Shown here piece after piece: positions 22,725 through 35,499 of a stretch of DNA of 64,000 nt; the first letter of the stretch is position 1; each line of letters begins with the position of its first letter. The stretch comes from Elephas maximus indicus (taxonomy: Eukaryota; Chordata; Mammalia; Proboscidea; Elephantidae), in NCBI RefSeq assembly GCF_024166365.1, contig NC_064822.1:143226823-143290822 (forward strand), in the 5' to 3' direction. Position numbers and translations under genes: made by a program. The notes beneath the pieces are model-generated. The model searched no databases. It saw only the letters and a list, made by a program, of their open reading frames with translations, and was not told the origin of the DNA.

Positions 22725-22895
22725 TAGGAATCAATGAGTTTTTGTTTATGGTGATGGGAAATTTGGCCATGATTATGGGTGATGACTGTACAACATGATT
22801 ACTGTAATTGATGTCATTAAATTGTACACCAAAAAATGTTGAATTGGTAAATGTTGTGTTATATATAGTTTTACAACAATTTTTAAAAAAGCTGA
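22725..22895 (+). mobile_element. LINE-1 3' end fragment (older L1M type)
   Basis: It holds the L1 terminal blocks 'attaaattgtacaccaaaaa', 'tggtaaatgttgtgttata' and 'ttttacaacaattttta', close to the usual mammalian L1M 3' end. Confidence 0.6.
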
Positions 22896-22929
22896 TGGAC
22901 AAATGCCATTTTATCAGCTCAAAATATGT

Positions 22930-23260
22930 AATGATTCTCCATTCCCTTTAGGACTAATCCCAGTATTCACAGTATCTGTAATCTAGGTCTGTCTCACGAA
23001 TCATTCCTGGCATAATTTGATTATGCCCTTCAGGTTCATTTCCTTCTATCCATATCCTTCTCATCTTTCCAGGTTCCTTTACAGTTCTACTGTTCCATAA
23101 GACCAACCTTTTGTTCATGCCATATTCCCAGAATCATTCGTTTTGGAATTTAATTGTACACTAATTTGTATACTTATGTAATTGCTTCAGTGTGTATATC
23201 TCACATCTCTAATTAGATAGTAAGCTCTTTGAAAGCAAGTACTATATAGATCTTTCTAAG
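22930..23260 (+). repeat. L2 LINE 3' region
   Basis: Features in order are 'ttcatttccttctatccat', 'ttccaggttcctttac' and the terminal 'agatagtaagctctttgaaagcaag' typical of L2. It is diverged. Confidence 0.5.
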
Positions 23261-24689
23261 TTTAATGTAAAATTTTGCACTAAAAAATGCTTACTAATGA
23301 AGAGATGGAAAAAAGAAATTTTAAAAACATTTGAAAAGATATATTTTAAAAAGGAAAAGTCATCTTGAAAACAAAAAATATAATAAACATGAAATGCAAA
23401 ATGGTAAAATAAACCTAGATCTGTTACTAAATAGTTAATCATATCAATGTTTATAACATAATACAAAATCTAAAAATCCAAGAAGGATGTTAGTAAGAGA
23501 TAGTTCCCTTTAGCATACACATAACCCACACTGAGAACATAGTTTCTAACTTGAGGACTATAAAAAGATAAAATGCCACCTTTCACAGAGAAGCAATGTA
23601 CAAGGGATAGATGAGCAAATAGAAATTAGAGGAAATTATTAAACTTTTATAAAGACGGATTTATATTAAAGAATTCAAATTTCTTAGGTAAGAAACTAAA
23701 AGCATAAGATGATAGAATTCTAGTTGAGAAATACATACATATGAAGAATTATTTTGAAAGAAGATAAAATATGTATTTGCTGTCATTTATGAATATTAAA
23801 TTCTACTATAGAAAATAAGGAAAATAAGGAGGATAGATGAAACTAAATATAAAAGCAAGTGCATTGGAAGGCATGGTAGACATAAAGTAGGTACAGCATT
23901 TGCTTGTCAACATAGGGGAGATGAAGGATCAATTAAGCATCAAATAATCATGAGGCACCAAACCTACCTGAGACACCAACATTCAGGAGGTATTATGTTG
24001 ACTACTCATTGGTGGCAACTATTTTAGCCCACAATTGAAATTTTTCCATAATCGAAAGTCACGGCAGGTTATAAGTAAGTGATAGCTTTTGACCAGGTAT
24101 ACAGAGCAACCATGTGTTAGTTCCAGTCCCCTTCCATCTGCTGAGACCCCTTGCTTCAGTCCTTGCTTCAGACCTTCAACTTCAGTCCTCATAACTATTG
24201 TAAGTGGGGCAGCCTAACGAGGAAGGGAGAAAGACCGTACATATGAGCGTTTCATAACCCTGGATTCAAATAGTGGAGTCTCTCCCATCTCTTCCCCTTG
24301 CTTCTCTCTGTACCTTTAAAAATAATGAAATAGACCATGTGTTTCAAAGTATCTAATTTGAGCATCAGTTTTGTAACCTCTGGGACAGCCTGCTTGGTAG
24401 TAGACGTGGAGGATGCTACTACATTGTTATTCCCAGTGGGAGAGGAGATAGGTCCAAATCTCGGCCATCAGCTATCAACACTGCCTCATTCGGCTAATGC
24501 ATAAGAAAAACAAAAGTTCCCCTGAAGGTTGCCAAATAAATGCTCAAAGGTCCTCTAAGTTAGGTTGCCCATAGATGTTTTATAAGTCAAGACCATTCAT
24601 CTATCGGTCATTGTAAGGAGCCTCAGAATAAGATCTTTTTCCTGACTACATAAATTGCTGTTATAGGAACCAGGCTTTAGTATACAGGA
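23261..24689. other. Intergenic, nothing recognised
   Basis: An AT-rich stretch at 23261-23900 and a slightly more GC-rich stretch after 24100. I found no gene or clear repeat. Confidence 0.45.
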
Positions 24690-24820
24690 CGTGTTCTTAG
24701 GCAAGTAGATTAACTTCACTTTGCTTTGTTTTTTCTCTCTATGGAATGGAGATAATTATATAAAACACTTGGTAAAATATTGTGAAGATGTAGTAAGATC
24801 ATTCATTTAAAGCACTGCCA
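24690..24820 (+). repeat. MIR SINE remnant
   Basis: The order 'cttaggcaagtagattaactt', 'tctatggaatggagataatt', 'attgtgaagatgtagtaag' parallels the MIR core. Confidence 0.5.
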
Positions 24821-24878
24821 CTTAGGTTTTTTAGAATTGAGTAATGCTACAACTTTATGAAATAAAATGTATATACGT

Positions 24879-24945
24879 ATTAGATTTATTCTATTCTCTT
24901 AATTCTATAAATATAAGTGTATTATATTTATTCTATTCTCTTAAA
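24879..24945. repeat. Short tandem duplication
   Basis: The block 'attagatttattctattctc' recurs about 40 bases later as 'attatatttattctattctc'. It is a small local duplication. Confidence 0.8.
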
Positions 24946-24957
24946 AGCACTAATTCT

Positions 24958-25012
24958 TGAGGGTCGCTGTGGGTCGGAATCGACTTGACGGCAGTGGGTT
25001 TTTGGTTTTTTT
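24958..25012 (+). repeat. AfroSINE, 3' end only
   Basis: It starts at 'gagggtcgctgtgggtcgg' and runs to 'gacggcagtgggtttttgg' plus T-runs. Only the last third of the SINE is present, as expected for 5' truncation during reverse transcription. Confidence 0.85.
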
Positions 25013-26019
25013 TATATTGATATAATTCAAGAGGTTTAAATCTCATTATAGTTTACATTCAAATAGAAGAAAATGAAAACCTATTTAAATGTTTTAATAA
25101 GAAGATTATACTTATATTATGAAATTACATAACAGAGCTTTTCCAGCCTGACAACACCTACTTCAGATCATAAAATCAGGAAATGTAAAACTAAACATGA
25201 TTAAATTTTAGGTGACATGTTGAACATATAATGCCTGTACTTAAAAAGCTCCATATCATATGCAATTTAAACATATTATAACTCTTAGCACCCTTCTATC
25301 ATTTCCCATCCTGAAAGGTAACATTTTACCTGACGACAAAAGTGTCTGGGCTTCTAAATAAGTGTGGGATGTGTGTCTATATCTGATTAAACAACCTTTT
25401 TCTTTTTTTCAGACCGGTGGTAGAAAAACTTTATGGAATAACAGTGTTTGTACAGTGGTGACTATTTGTCATGGTAGGCCCTGAGACAGGCATTAAAGCA
25501 CCAACCATTTTGGACAATATGTCATAACCAGCCATTTGGAGGGCAGCAACAGAATAGTTGCTAACCATTCTGTACTAGCGACATCTGTTTAGCTTAATAA
25601 GCTAGGAGCACCAGGCACTACTAGAACGTGGATCATCTGAATACCATGATTCATTTCATTTTTTAAAAAATTTAAACAACGTTAAAAAGCCATTCCAAAT
25701 ATCTTAGATATTTTAAATATCAGTTATATGTAGCATCATGGAAAATGTTTATGACAATATTTTAAATAAAAGAAGTTATATATATGCATATATATAAAAT
25801 TGTAACTACAGCATAGCTATATAAACTATGTAATGTAAAATTTATATTATGTAAAAATCATATTATATAAATGGTTTGTTCATATAGAAACAAAAAAAGC
25901 AAAGGGTTTGATTTATTGGCGCAATAAGTATATGGATTTTTCTTCAATCAGGAATTAAATAAGGTATTAGCTAATTTGTATTGCCAAATATGTGCTAAAA
26001 ACCAAACCCAGTGCCATCT
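25013..26019. other. Intergenic, AT-rich
   Basis: It includes a (TA)n-like patch at about 25765-25800. No gene or named repeat was recognised. Confidence 0.45.
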
Positions 26020-26320
26020 ACACGGTATATTAAGTGTTTCACTGACATTATATTACTAAATCTTCAAAACAACCCTATGAGGTATTACTATTTCCATTTT
26101 TTGTTGTTGTTAGGTACCAGAGAGTCACTTTGGACTCATAGAGACCCTATTATGTACAACAGAAGGAAACACTGCCCAGACCTGCACCATCCTCACAATC
26201 CATTTTACACCCTAGTTAATTGAGACTTAGAGAAGTTATATAACTTGCCCAAGGTCAAATAATTAGCAAGTGGCAGAGCTGGGCCTAGGACCTGGATCTA
26301 AAATCAACCCTGGATTTGTG
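26020..26320 (-). repeat. MIR SINE interrupted by an RTE fragment
   Basis: The first part, to about 26100, carries 'ttcaaaacaaccctatgagg'. The second part, from 26207, carries 'gacttagagaag', 'aacttgcccaaggtcaaat' and 'agtggcagagctgggcct', the reverse-complement MIR core. Confidence 0.75.
26101..26198 (-). mobile_element. RTE (BovB-type) 3' end, 5'-truncated, with target duplications
   Basis: It begins with the TTGTTGTTG tail and 'ctcatagagaccctattatg', the same end as the fragments at 28240 and 63341. TCCATTTT at 26093-26100 and 26199-26206 flanks it and interrupts the MIR. Confidence 0.8.
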
Positions 26321-26336
26321 ATCACTGTAATTATTT

Positions 26337-26358
26337 TGGAGTCCTGGTGGTGCAGTAT
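26337..26358 (+). repeat. Possible AfroSINE head fragment
   Basis: 'ggagtcctggtggtgcagta' matches the SINE start and then diverges at once. SINEs are usually truncated at the other end, so this may be a later deletion or chance. Confidence 0.35.
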
Positions 26359-26953
26359 TTTTAAAGAAAAATGTCTGGTTTACATATTCCGCAGTCTGTA
26401 CATTATTGTTATTTATGAATAAACATATGTAAGCATCCATGGTGTTTTTCCAGAATGCAGAGTGACCAGTTTGTCTTGATTTTTCTAGGATTTTCTCAGT
26501 ACTGAAAGTCCCATACCCTAGAACCCCTCAAACCCAGGAGAACCTAGGATCACTGGTCAACCTCCCAGAAAGGACTACTTAACCTGCAAAAATTCTAAGG
26601 CTTCATAAATTTTATTCTCAAATTCCGGAATCTGAATGAAAAGTCATGGGGAATGCAGAGTTATGAAGAGGGTTTTGTTTTGTAAGCACCAAGGAAAGAG
26701 TGCTTGTCAGGTAGAAGGGCACTCATTGTCTCCTTCCCTGGAAATTATGCCTAGAAAATAAGTGAGCAACAACTGCCTTAAGTAGCATTTTGTGGCAATA
26801 TATGGACTGAAGATGGGTTTTTGTGAAAGCAGTGCCCCAACTCCCAGTTTGAATGCAAATCAGGGTGAAAGCAAAGAAAAAAAATACATTTCAAAAAGAT
26901 CAAAAGAGCAACTTTTTGGGTTCCTCCTCTGTTTGTCCTAGACTCCTTTCTTG
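26359..26953. other. Intergenic, nothing recognised
   Basis: No gene or named repeat is visible in this stretch. Confidence 0.45.
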
Positions 26954-27112
26954 GAGCCCCAGTGGTGCAGTAGTTAAGAGCTAGGACTGCTAACTAAAAA
27001 GTTGGCAGTTTGAATCTACCAGCCACTCCTTGGAACTCCTATAGGGCAGTTTTACTCTGTCCTATAGGATCGTTGTGAGTTGGAATCCACCCCACAGCAG
27101 CAAGTAATAACA
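26954..27112 (+). repeat. AfroSINE (short form)
   Basis: It spans 'ttggagccccagtggtgcag' through 'gtttgaatctaccagccact' to 'gttggaatccacccc'. The last bases are diverged. Confidence 0.9.
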
Positions 27113-28239
27113 TTAGACCCCTTTGTTAAGGACTGTGTTCTAAAAAGGCAGCTGCATAGCAGTTCTCTCAATCAAAGCCCCCCTAATCTGGGTCCAGCCC
27201 CCTTTCTCTGCCCTACTTCTCACTGCCACCATCTGGAGAACTGCAGAGGATTCGCCTTTAAAATTTTTCCCTTTCCTCTGCTTGGTCCGTGACCCTCCCC
27301 CATGTTCTCTGAAGTGACTCAAATGTTCTGTCAGTCTAAGTGCAAAACTATTTTTACCCTGGTGTTCAGGAATCTCTGGGCACAGACTGTCTGTAGATTA
27401 GGTAAATTACAGGTGCAAGGATTCATGTTACTCATTTAGCCATTGCTGATTTAAAGTACTAATCCGCCTCTTCTAAATTTTCCCCTTCAGGGAGTGGGTC
27501 CTTTCTTTACCTTCTATTATTCCTTAGGGCCACTCGCAGGACTTGCTAGTTGACCCTACTCTGTCCTTGGACTGAACTGAATTCTGTTAATTCTCTTCCT
27601 TTTCTCTCTTCTCTCTCTCTCCTTTTTTCTACCCCTTTTCTCTCCTCTTTTTGCTGCTGAAAAGGTATAATCATTTTCTTTATGGTCTCTCCGTTCTACT
27701 TTCTTAAAGACTGAAATTGTTTTCTTTGAAACCAACTATGCAACAATATAGCCACTGACCTCTCCAAGATTTAACCCACAAAAATCTCTTCACCAGTTTC
27801 TGACAAATCCTTAATTGTGTCTGTTTCTTCCTGAAGCTATTTGTTTCCTGGAACTTCCCGGTGCTTCCTGGAGTCACCACCATTCCAATCCATAGGTTTG
27901 CTAAAAAGATCTCTAGAAATACCAAACCAACATCTCAGGAATTTCTGTCCCCAGACCATATTTTTCCAAGTCTTCTGTTCATGACTGACTCCTCATTGTT
28001 ATGTGTTCCTATAGAATTGCATTTCTTTGCTTCAAAGTTCCTAAGTCAATTATACATTTGTGTGTGTGTGTATATGTGTGTGTGTGTTAATAAGCCCTTT
28101 GTCCCCGAGTAAACTGGAAATTCTCTAAAGACATAAATAAGTGAAACCCTATTATGTGATTCACTAGTTTCTATGTTTTCATTTCCTTTAGGCCATTAAC
28201 ATAAATAAATCCCCGAATTTATCATAAATATCTTTCTCA
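27113..28239. other. Intergenic, with pyrimidine-rich DNA and a TG repeat
   Basis: It includes a TC-rich strand at 27590-27655 and a (TG)n microsatellite at 28059-28088. No gene was recognised. Confidence 0.5.
28059..28088. repeat. (TG)n microsatellite
   Basis: A run of TG dinucleotides with a TATATG interruption. Confidence 0.9.
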
Positions 28240-28962
28240 CCAAAGCTGTTGTTGTTGTTAGTTGGCATTGAGTCAGTTCCAACTCATAGTGATCCTGTGT
28301 ACAACAAAATGAAACACTACATGTTCCTGTGCCATACTTACAATCCTTGTTAGGCTTGAGCCCATTGTTGTAGCCACTATAACAATCCATCTCATTGAGG
28401 GCCTTTCTCTTTTTTGCTGACCCTCTTCTCTACCAAGCATGATGTCTTTCCCCATGAACTGATCCCTCCTGATAACATGTGTACGTGAGACATAGTCTCA
28501 CCATCTTTGCTTCTAAGGAGCATTCTAGTTGTACTTCTTCCAAGACAGATTTGTTCATTCTTTTGGCAGTCCATGGAATATTCAATATTCTTTGCCAACA
28601 CCACCATTCAAAGGCATCAATTCTTCTTTGCTCTTCCTTATTCATTGTCTAGCTTTCACATGCATATGAGGCCATTGAAAACACCATGGCTTGAGTAAGG
28701 CACACTTTAGTCATCAAGGTGACGTCATTGCTTATCAACACTTTAAAGAGGTCTTTTATAGTACATTTGCCCAATGCAGTGAGTCTTGATTTCTTGACTG
28801 CTGTTTCCATGGATGTTGATTGTGGATCCAAGTAAAATGTAATCCTTGACAACTTCAATCTTTTCTCCATTTAATGATGTTGGTTATTGGTCCAGTTGTG
28901 AGGATTTTTGTTTTCTTTATGTTGAGTTGTAATCCATACTGAAGATTGTGGTCTTTGAAAAC
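28240..28962 (-). mobile_element. RTE (BovB-type) LINE, 3' part
   Basis: On the minus strand this encodes the C-terminal part of an RTE reverse transcriptase protein. About 28649-28870 reads 'SNDVTLMTKVCLTQAMVF' and 'YACES', and about 28430-28645 reads 'RRIDAFEWWCWQRILNIPWT'. These are the conserved RTE/BovB blocks, joined by a frame change. The 3' end is a TTGTTGTTG-type tail (28244-28258). The 5' side is truncated at a poly(A)-like run near 28963. The frame is broken, so the copy is dead. Confidence 0.9.
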
Positions 28963-28979
28963 CAAAAAAAAAAAAAAAA

Positions 28980-29928
28980 GATAAGTTTTTCAGTTAATTC
29001 ACTGTGATTTGTGAATAGAGTAGGGGAAGAAAAGGAATTAACATTTCTTTAGTACATATTCCATATCATGGACTCAACATATATTTTTTCATTAACACTA
29101 GCATGTATTACATATTCCAGTTGATCTCTTATAAAACTGAGGTTTGGAACACATAATTGCAAATGGCTAGAACTTGAATTTTTGCTCCAAACTAATCTTG
29201 TTCCAAAGCAGTGCAATCTTTCCACTAGGTATACCACCTTCCCAAAGGCTCAGAGTTAAAATCCACCATTGACTCATGGAGCCATATTCTTTCTTTCCCT
29301 CCCACTCCTCTCCTTGGAGAAGTAGAACTGGACACATTTAAGTTTCTTTTGAACTGATGGGAAGAAAATGCGCTTGGGAATAATTAAGCATGAAGTAAAA
29401 ATAATAGGGTGATAAACTGCAGGAAAACATGTATAATTGTTGAATTCTCCTACTAACCTAATTTCAATTGTGTTATCAGTGGAACCTAGGTCTTTGAAAC
29501 GACTTACAAATGATTCTTAATATAATGATTCCCTTATTATTATTTTTCTATAACTTTTAAATAAATGTTTAAACTATTTAAATTTTGAAGGATTCAGTTT
29601 ACATAAACTCATTTTAATCCCTTACTGAGATTGGTATTTCTCAAGTTCTACTGAGAAATAATGTAATTGCAGTTACAGGCATCTCACGTTTTGTAAACGG
29701 TTTGAGTTCCAAGAGTTCACTGGTTAGATGTTTGGAATCAGTGTGTATTTTCCCATTGACCTTATCTAATAAAAGATGGTGATTTCCCAAGCTGGCATTT
29801 CCCTGTCCTCTCCTCCTATCCCCTGCCCTCGCCCCCAAAACAACAACAAAGCAAAAAGCCTGTTTAAACCAATGTGAGTAACAACATTAATCTTACTGGC
29901 CTGAGTTCTAGAGCATGTTGGGGAAACC
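28980..29928. other. Intergenic, nothing certain
   Basis: A MIR-like patch is possible near 29040-29160. Otherwise no gene or repeat was recognised. Confidence 0.4.
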
Positions 29929-30080
29929 AAAAAAAAAAAAAAAAAACCAAAAAAACCCATGGCCATTGAGTCGATTCCGACTCATAGCGACCCAGTAGGA
30001 AAGAGTAGAACTGCCTCATAGTGTTTCCAAGGAGCAGCTGGTAGATTCGAACTGCTGAACTTCTGGTTAGCGGTCAAGGC
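29929..30080 (-). repeat. AfroSINE (short form), head missing
   Basis: A long A-run (from about 29930) leads into 'ccatggccattgagtcg', then 'gtagaactgcctcatag', and stops after 'ggttagcggtc'. The tRNA-like head is lost. Confidence 0.87.
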
Positions 30081-30524
30081 TTTGCAATTTAATAAGGAGA
30101 AACAATTCAATAGGCAAAGGTTGACTTCACACAAAGAAAAGCCACGCTTATTTGAAGGTAGCTCCTGATCAGCATTCTAGAACTTTTCCTGCTTTTTTTA
30201 GACCCTTATCTTTCTAGGTTTTCAAATTCACTGATTTTCCAGTGGCGGCATCTAATGAAAGAAAGAGAAGAAATGGCGAACTTCCATATTTTCTAGCAGG
30301 CGTATGATGCACAGACACTCTAACATACAGATATTGATATCAAGGTGAGTGTAGAGCTGGCATCACCTCAAATATTACTTTTATAACTCAAGCTTCAAAA
30401 TTCCACAGAAGTGATATTTCTCTTAGCTCATTTTTTTCCCTGCTAAACCTTAAAGTTCCAGTAATAAAAATTATTTTCTTTTATATTATATGTAATATTT
30501 TTAAGCAAGTTACCTTTTTTAAAA

Positions 30525-30840
30525 TGTCATTCTCATAACTCACCTTCGAAGTAGGTATGTTTTTTGTCCTATCAATTTTATGGGTTAGAAAAAAAAAAAC
30601 TGAAGATTTGAGGTAAACCCGCTGCCGTCAAGTTGATTCTGACCAATAGTGATCCTATGCGACAGAGTAGAACTGTCCCATAGAGTTTCCAAGAAGCAGC
30701 TGGTGGATTCAAACTGCCGACCTTTTGGTTAGCAGCTAAGCTTTAACCACTGCGCCATCAGGACTCCATATCTGAGACACTAGGGTCAAAAAACAGCCTG
30801 TATTCTAGACCTTCTGTATGCCAACTCCAGGGCTATTTCT
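30525..30840 (-). repeat. MIR SINE interrupted by an AfroSINE
   Basis: 'cattctcataactcacc' to 'gggttagaaaa..actgaagatttgagg' (30525-30613) resumes after the SINE with 'gacactagggtcaaa', 'ctgtattctagacct'. The MIR is older than the SINE at 30614. Confidence 0.55.
30614..30767 (-). repeat. AfroSINE (short form)
   Basis: It is a full-length reverse-complement copy from 'aaacccgctgccgtc' to 'gccatcaggactcc'. It is the last young SINE upstream of MYF6. Confidence 0.92.
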
Positions 30841-30884
30841 CTCATTTTTTAGTCTCCTAATCACATTTATTCATCTCCCCTACC

Positions 30885-31005
30885 TCAGATTAAGCTCCAT
30901 GAGAAGAGATATCATTTTTATTGATTTTTCCTTGGTACCAAGGATACTATCCAGTGCTTAGTAATAGGTACCCAATAAATGTTGGATAAGTGACTTTCAG
31001 TCATC
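30885..31005 (+). repeat. L2 LINE 3' end
   Basis: The typical end is 'ttaagctccatgagaagag', 'tatccagtgcttagtaatagg', 'cccaataaatgttgga'. Confidence 0.6.
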
Positions 31006-31834
31006 TTAATAGTCTTACCAGTAGCTAAGCTATGTATGTGTACTGGTTAAAAAATAAGATTTCAAATTGTCTTCCCATTTATGAGAGGCAGCATACAGTG
31101 GTGGTTCAAAGTGGGAGCTAATTGAGTTTATACCATGTTAATTTATGCTAACACGTTAGATTAAACCCTGAGCTGTTGCAGCCTCTGACCTACAAAGTCT
31201 TAATGCTGCCTTTAGCAACTGGGGGATGGGTAGTAGCAGGAGAAAATATCACAAAGGACTTATTGGCTTCTTATCACTCTTCCCTGTGCTTTGTACAATT
31301 CCAGAAACTTGAAAATGGTTGTTGAACTTGATAAGGAATTATGCAGCTACACGATAAGTGACACATAAAAACAGCCAAAAGTGCCAAAACTTAACATCCC
31401 AAATGTTAAGACTGTGAGGAATGATCACAGTGACTTGAGTCAAAAATTTAGCTAATTTCTAGATTGCCTGACATTTGATTTTCTTCCCTTAATTTCACTC
31501 TATTCATAAAAATAAATGAGGTCACAGGGAACATAGTCCATAATCATCACTGCTTGGAATAGAGTAAGATGATCTTAGGTTTATATCTAGTTTTTCAGAC
31601 AGTATAAAGGCCAAAACCAAGGTTGACCGTCAGTCCAAAGGCTACTTGTAGGTGGAAGGCATCCTCGAGCGCTCTGGGAGGAAAAACACAACAAAAGAGA
31701 AACAAAAAGAAAACAAAACTCCAACAGCTGTGCTTTATTTCCTTCATAAAAAATGCTCTTACAACTGACATAGGCTTATGCTTTAAATGGTTAATGTTCA
31801 TCAAACTGCTAATATAAGGTATATATTTTGCATG
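31006..31834. other. Intergenic upstream of MYF6
   Basis: No named repeat or gene was seen. Given its nearness to MYF6 it may hold regulatory DNA, but no specific site stands out. Confidence 0.4.
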
Positions 31835-32000
31835 CATGATCTCAATTGATTAAATCCTCACCAAAACTCTATAAGGCAACCACCATTATCTTGAAGAAAT
31901 TGAGGCCTAGTACTTAAGCATGGTCACACAAATATGAATTTACTTAGCTAGGACTTGCAGAAAGGTGTTTGGAATCCAGGGCCTGTCTACTTCATGTCTG
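31835..32000 (-). repeat. MIR SINE
   Basis: 'gattaaatcctcaccaaaac', 'ataaggcaaccaccattat', 'aagaaattgaggcctag' and 'tggtcacacaaat' follow the reverse-complement MIR core. Confidence 0.7.
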
Positions 32001-33019
32001 TACTATTCGACCTGCCCAAGTACCATACTTGGATGAGTTGCCACCAGGGGGAAGGTACAATGAAAAATTCTGTCTTTATTTCCTTGCCTGGTTTGTGAGC
32101 TTTCTCCTCTGTGTCTTATGAAACAACTTATTTGGAACCAATAGACAGTGAGAATGCAAATGAAAAAAGCTGTGAGCACACAGTGTGCAGAATAGGAGCC
32201 ACAACAGGGGCATCTTGGAGGGGGCCACAAGTGATTCCTGAAATGTCAATCTTGTTTGCATTAAAACTAGTTTTAAGGAGAAGTAATTACATGTATTGCA
32301 TCCCATCCTCTATCCCACCCCTGCTGCATCATGGAAGGGTGCAGAATTCAGATCTTGGTTAGTCCCCCAAAAAAGATAGCCAGTGAAGGTCTCTATGGAA
32401 GAATACAGAGAGTCATTTCGGATGGTAATGTGGGATCTGAGCACTCTCTAGCCGCCCCCTCCAGTTCCCAAATCATCTTACAGCCTTAATAAAAGAGAGG
32501 AAAGAGATTTACCTGCTGAGGATGAAGCCTGAAAGTCATGTATAATCTTTGAAGGACTGTAATGGTTTTAATCACACGAATGGCATCTTTTTAACAGGCA
32601 GGAGAGAAAAAAGAGCTGAACCATTCTGAAAACATTAACCAGGCTATTTTGGAGCAATGGCTATTGCCTTTGAAATCTTTCATCATGGGTCGGTCTATAC
32701 TTAGAATTCAGATGAGCCCAGGGGGAGGGGAATGGGGCAGTGTTAATCCCCAGTTGTTTTGAAGTTATCCTGTAAGCAGGTTAGCATCTAAATGCCCAAA
32801 ATGGGAGCCTCCAATGTTTTGTTTAAATTGTGTGATTCTCTGTGTGTATTTTGTTTTAACTTTTTTCTGCATATAGATTGTCACATCATTCTGGGGGTGG
32901 GAGGGGCGACACGACTCAGTTTTCTTTCAAACTAGATGTCCTGTAGCATACTGGCTGTAATCACATTGGGAGACTGATGCTCCATGACAGCTAAAAGTTG
33001 GATTGAGTTTCAGGAGCTA
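32001..33019. promoter_or_regulatory. MYF6: 5' flank of MYF6
   Basis: No young repeat interrupts the kilobase before the promoter. It includes a G-rich stretch (32715-32740) and E-box-type CANNTG sequences such as CAGTTG near 32751. Its promoter role is inferred from position only. Confidence 0.45.
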
Positions 33020-33030
33020 CTATATATAAA
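33020..33030 (+). promoter_or_regulatory. MYF6: MYF6 TATA box overlapping a MEF2-type site
   Basis: TATATAAA lies at 33023-33030, about 110 bases before the start codon, and predicts a transcription start near 33055. CTATATATAA at 33020-33029 fits the MEF2 consensus YTAWWWWTAR exactly. An E-box CATCTG follows at 33067-33072. Confidence 0.8.
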
Positions 33031-33094
33031 GCTAGGGCGACTTATGTCACTGCACTAATTAAATGCCATCTGGGTGGTTCCTCCGGGTTTTTGA

Positions 33095-34363
<1,269 letters not shown>

Positions 34364-35010
34364 CTTCTAGTCCGCTTGGAATATTCTCCACGCAACAGGA
34401 AGATCCCACCCACTCTCCGAAGCCTAATCCTTTAGATTAGGTCACATTACATTAATATTTAGGAACTCAAACCCGGGGAGTTTATAAAAAGGAAGGAGAC
34501 ATAGTCACAAAAGAAACTTCTCGGAAACTGTTGTGTACAATCAGATGAAAAAGCCCCTTTAGTTTAGGGCTTTTATTTTTGGAACAGCTAGTGGTTTGGG
34601 TCTAGCACCCTTATTTTGTTTGTTTGGTTGGTTTTGTAATATATTAAATTTTATTAAGGGGATCCTTTAGTGCCATGTTCCAAAAAAGCTCATTCCTGTC
34701 TAAAGCAAAGGGAGAACATTGCTTTTTACTGTTAGTGTTATTTAATGTATTTTTGTAAATAATATTAGTACTTTCATTTTTTATGTAAACCTAAGAAATA
34801 CGTTTTAAATGTGGAATGGCATATGGTATATAAAATATGCGAGGACCCTGGTATTGTAATATTTTTTTAAATGTTTCTATATGAACAAATTTGACCTTAA
34901 CTTGATTTAACTATAATATGTTGAAAAATATGAACAAACTCAGTATAAGCATACTGAAAAATATGTTTGAGGGCACGTGTACATAAATAAAGAGAAGCCA
35001 TATTTTAATT
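34364..35010 (+). other. MYF6: MYF6 3' UTR with poly(A) signal
   Basis: AATAAA at 34986-34991 follows an AT-rich UTR of about 620 bases, which would give an mRNA near 1.45 kb. The UTR has no repeat insertion. Confidence 0.75.
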
Positions 35011-35499
35011 TAGACACTACACAAGCCCATTTACTTAGGTGTTTTCTTTAAAGGTAATTTAAAGGGAACAAAAGAGGTGGTTTTGTCTGAATTAAACTGG
35101 ACATATCTATCTCAGGTAAACCTCACTCTTGTGGTCAGAAGTAAAGAGTGTGGGAGTCTGTCCTTCCTCCCTTTTATCAGCACCTTTGTTTTGTTTTGAT
35201 CATTCCATACCTGGAGATCTGGGTAAGATTTACTTGCCTGAAATTATCAACCACATTTTCAATCCAGTAAAATCTTATTGTTGCAAGAAATTGCTGCACA
35301 AAACTCTTTGCTTACTTTCCTGAAAGATTTTCAGTTGATTTAGCCCAAATTACTTTCCCTCTTTGATTTTCCAGTTTGCTCCCTTCTCTGGAGTACCCAG
35401 GGGCATCTCTGGCCTTCCAGCCAAGCCTCTGGCCCCCTCCCCAGTTTTCTTGAACTAGACTGAACGCTAAAAGACTTGGGTATCCTCAAGGCCTCATTT

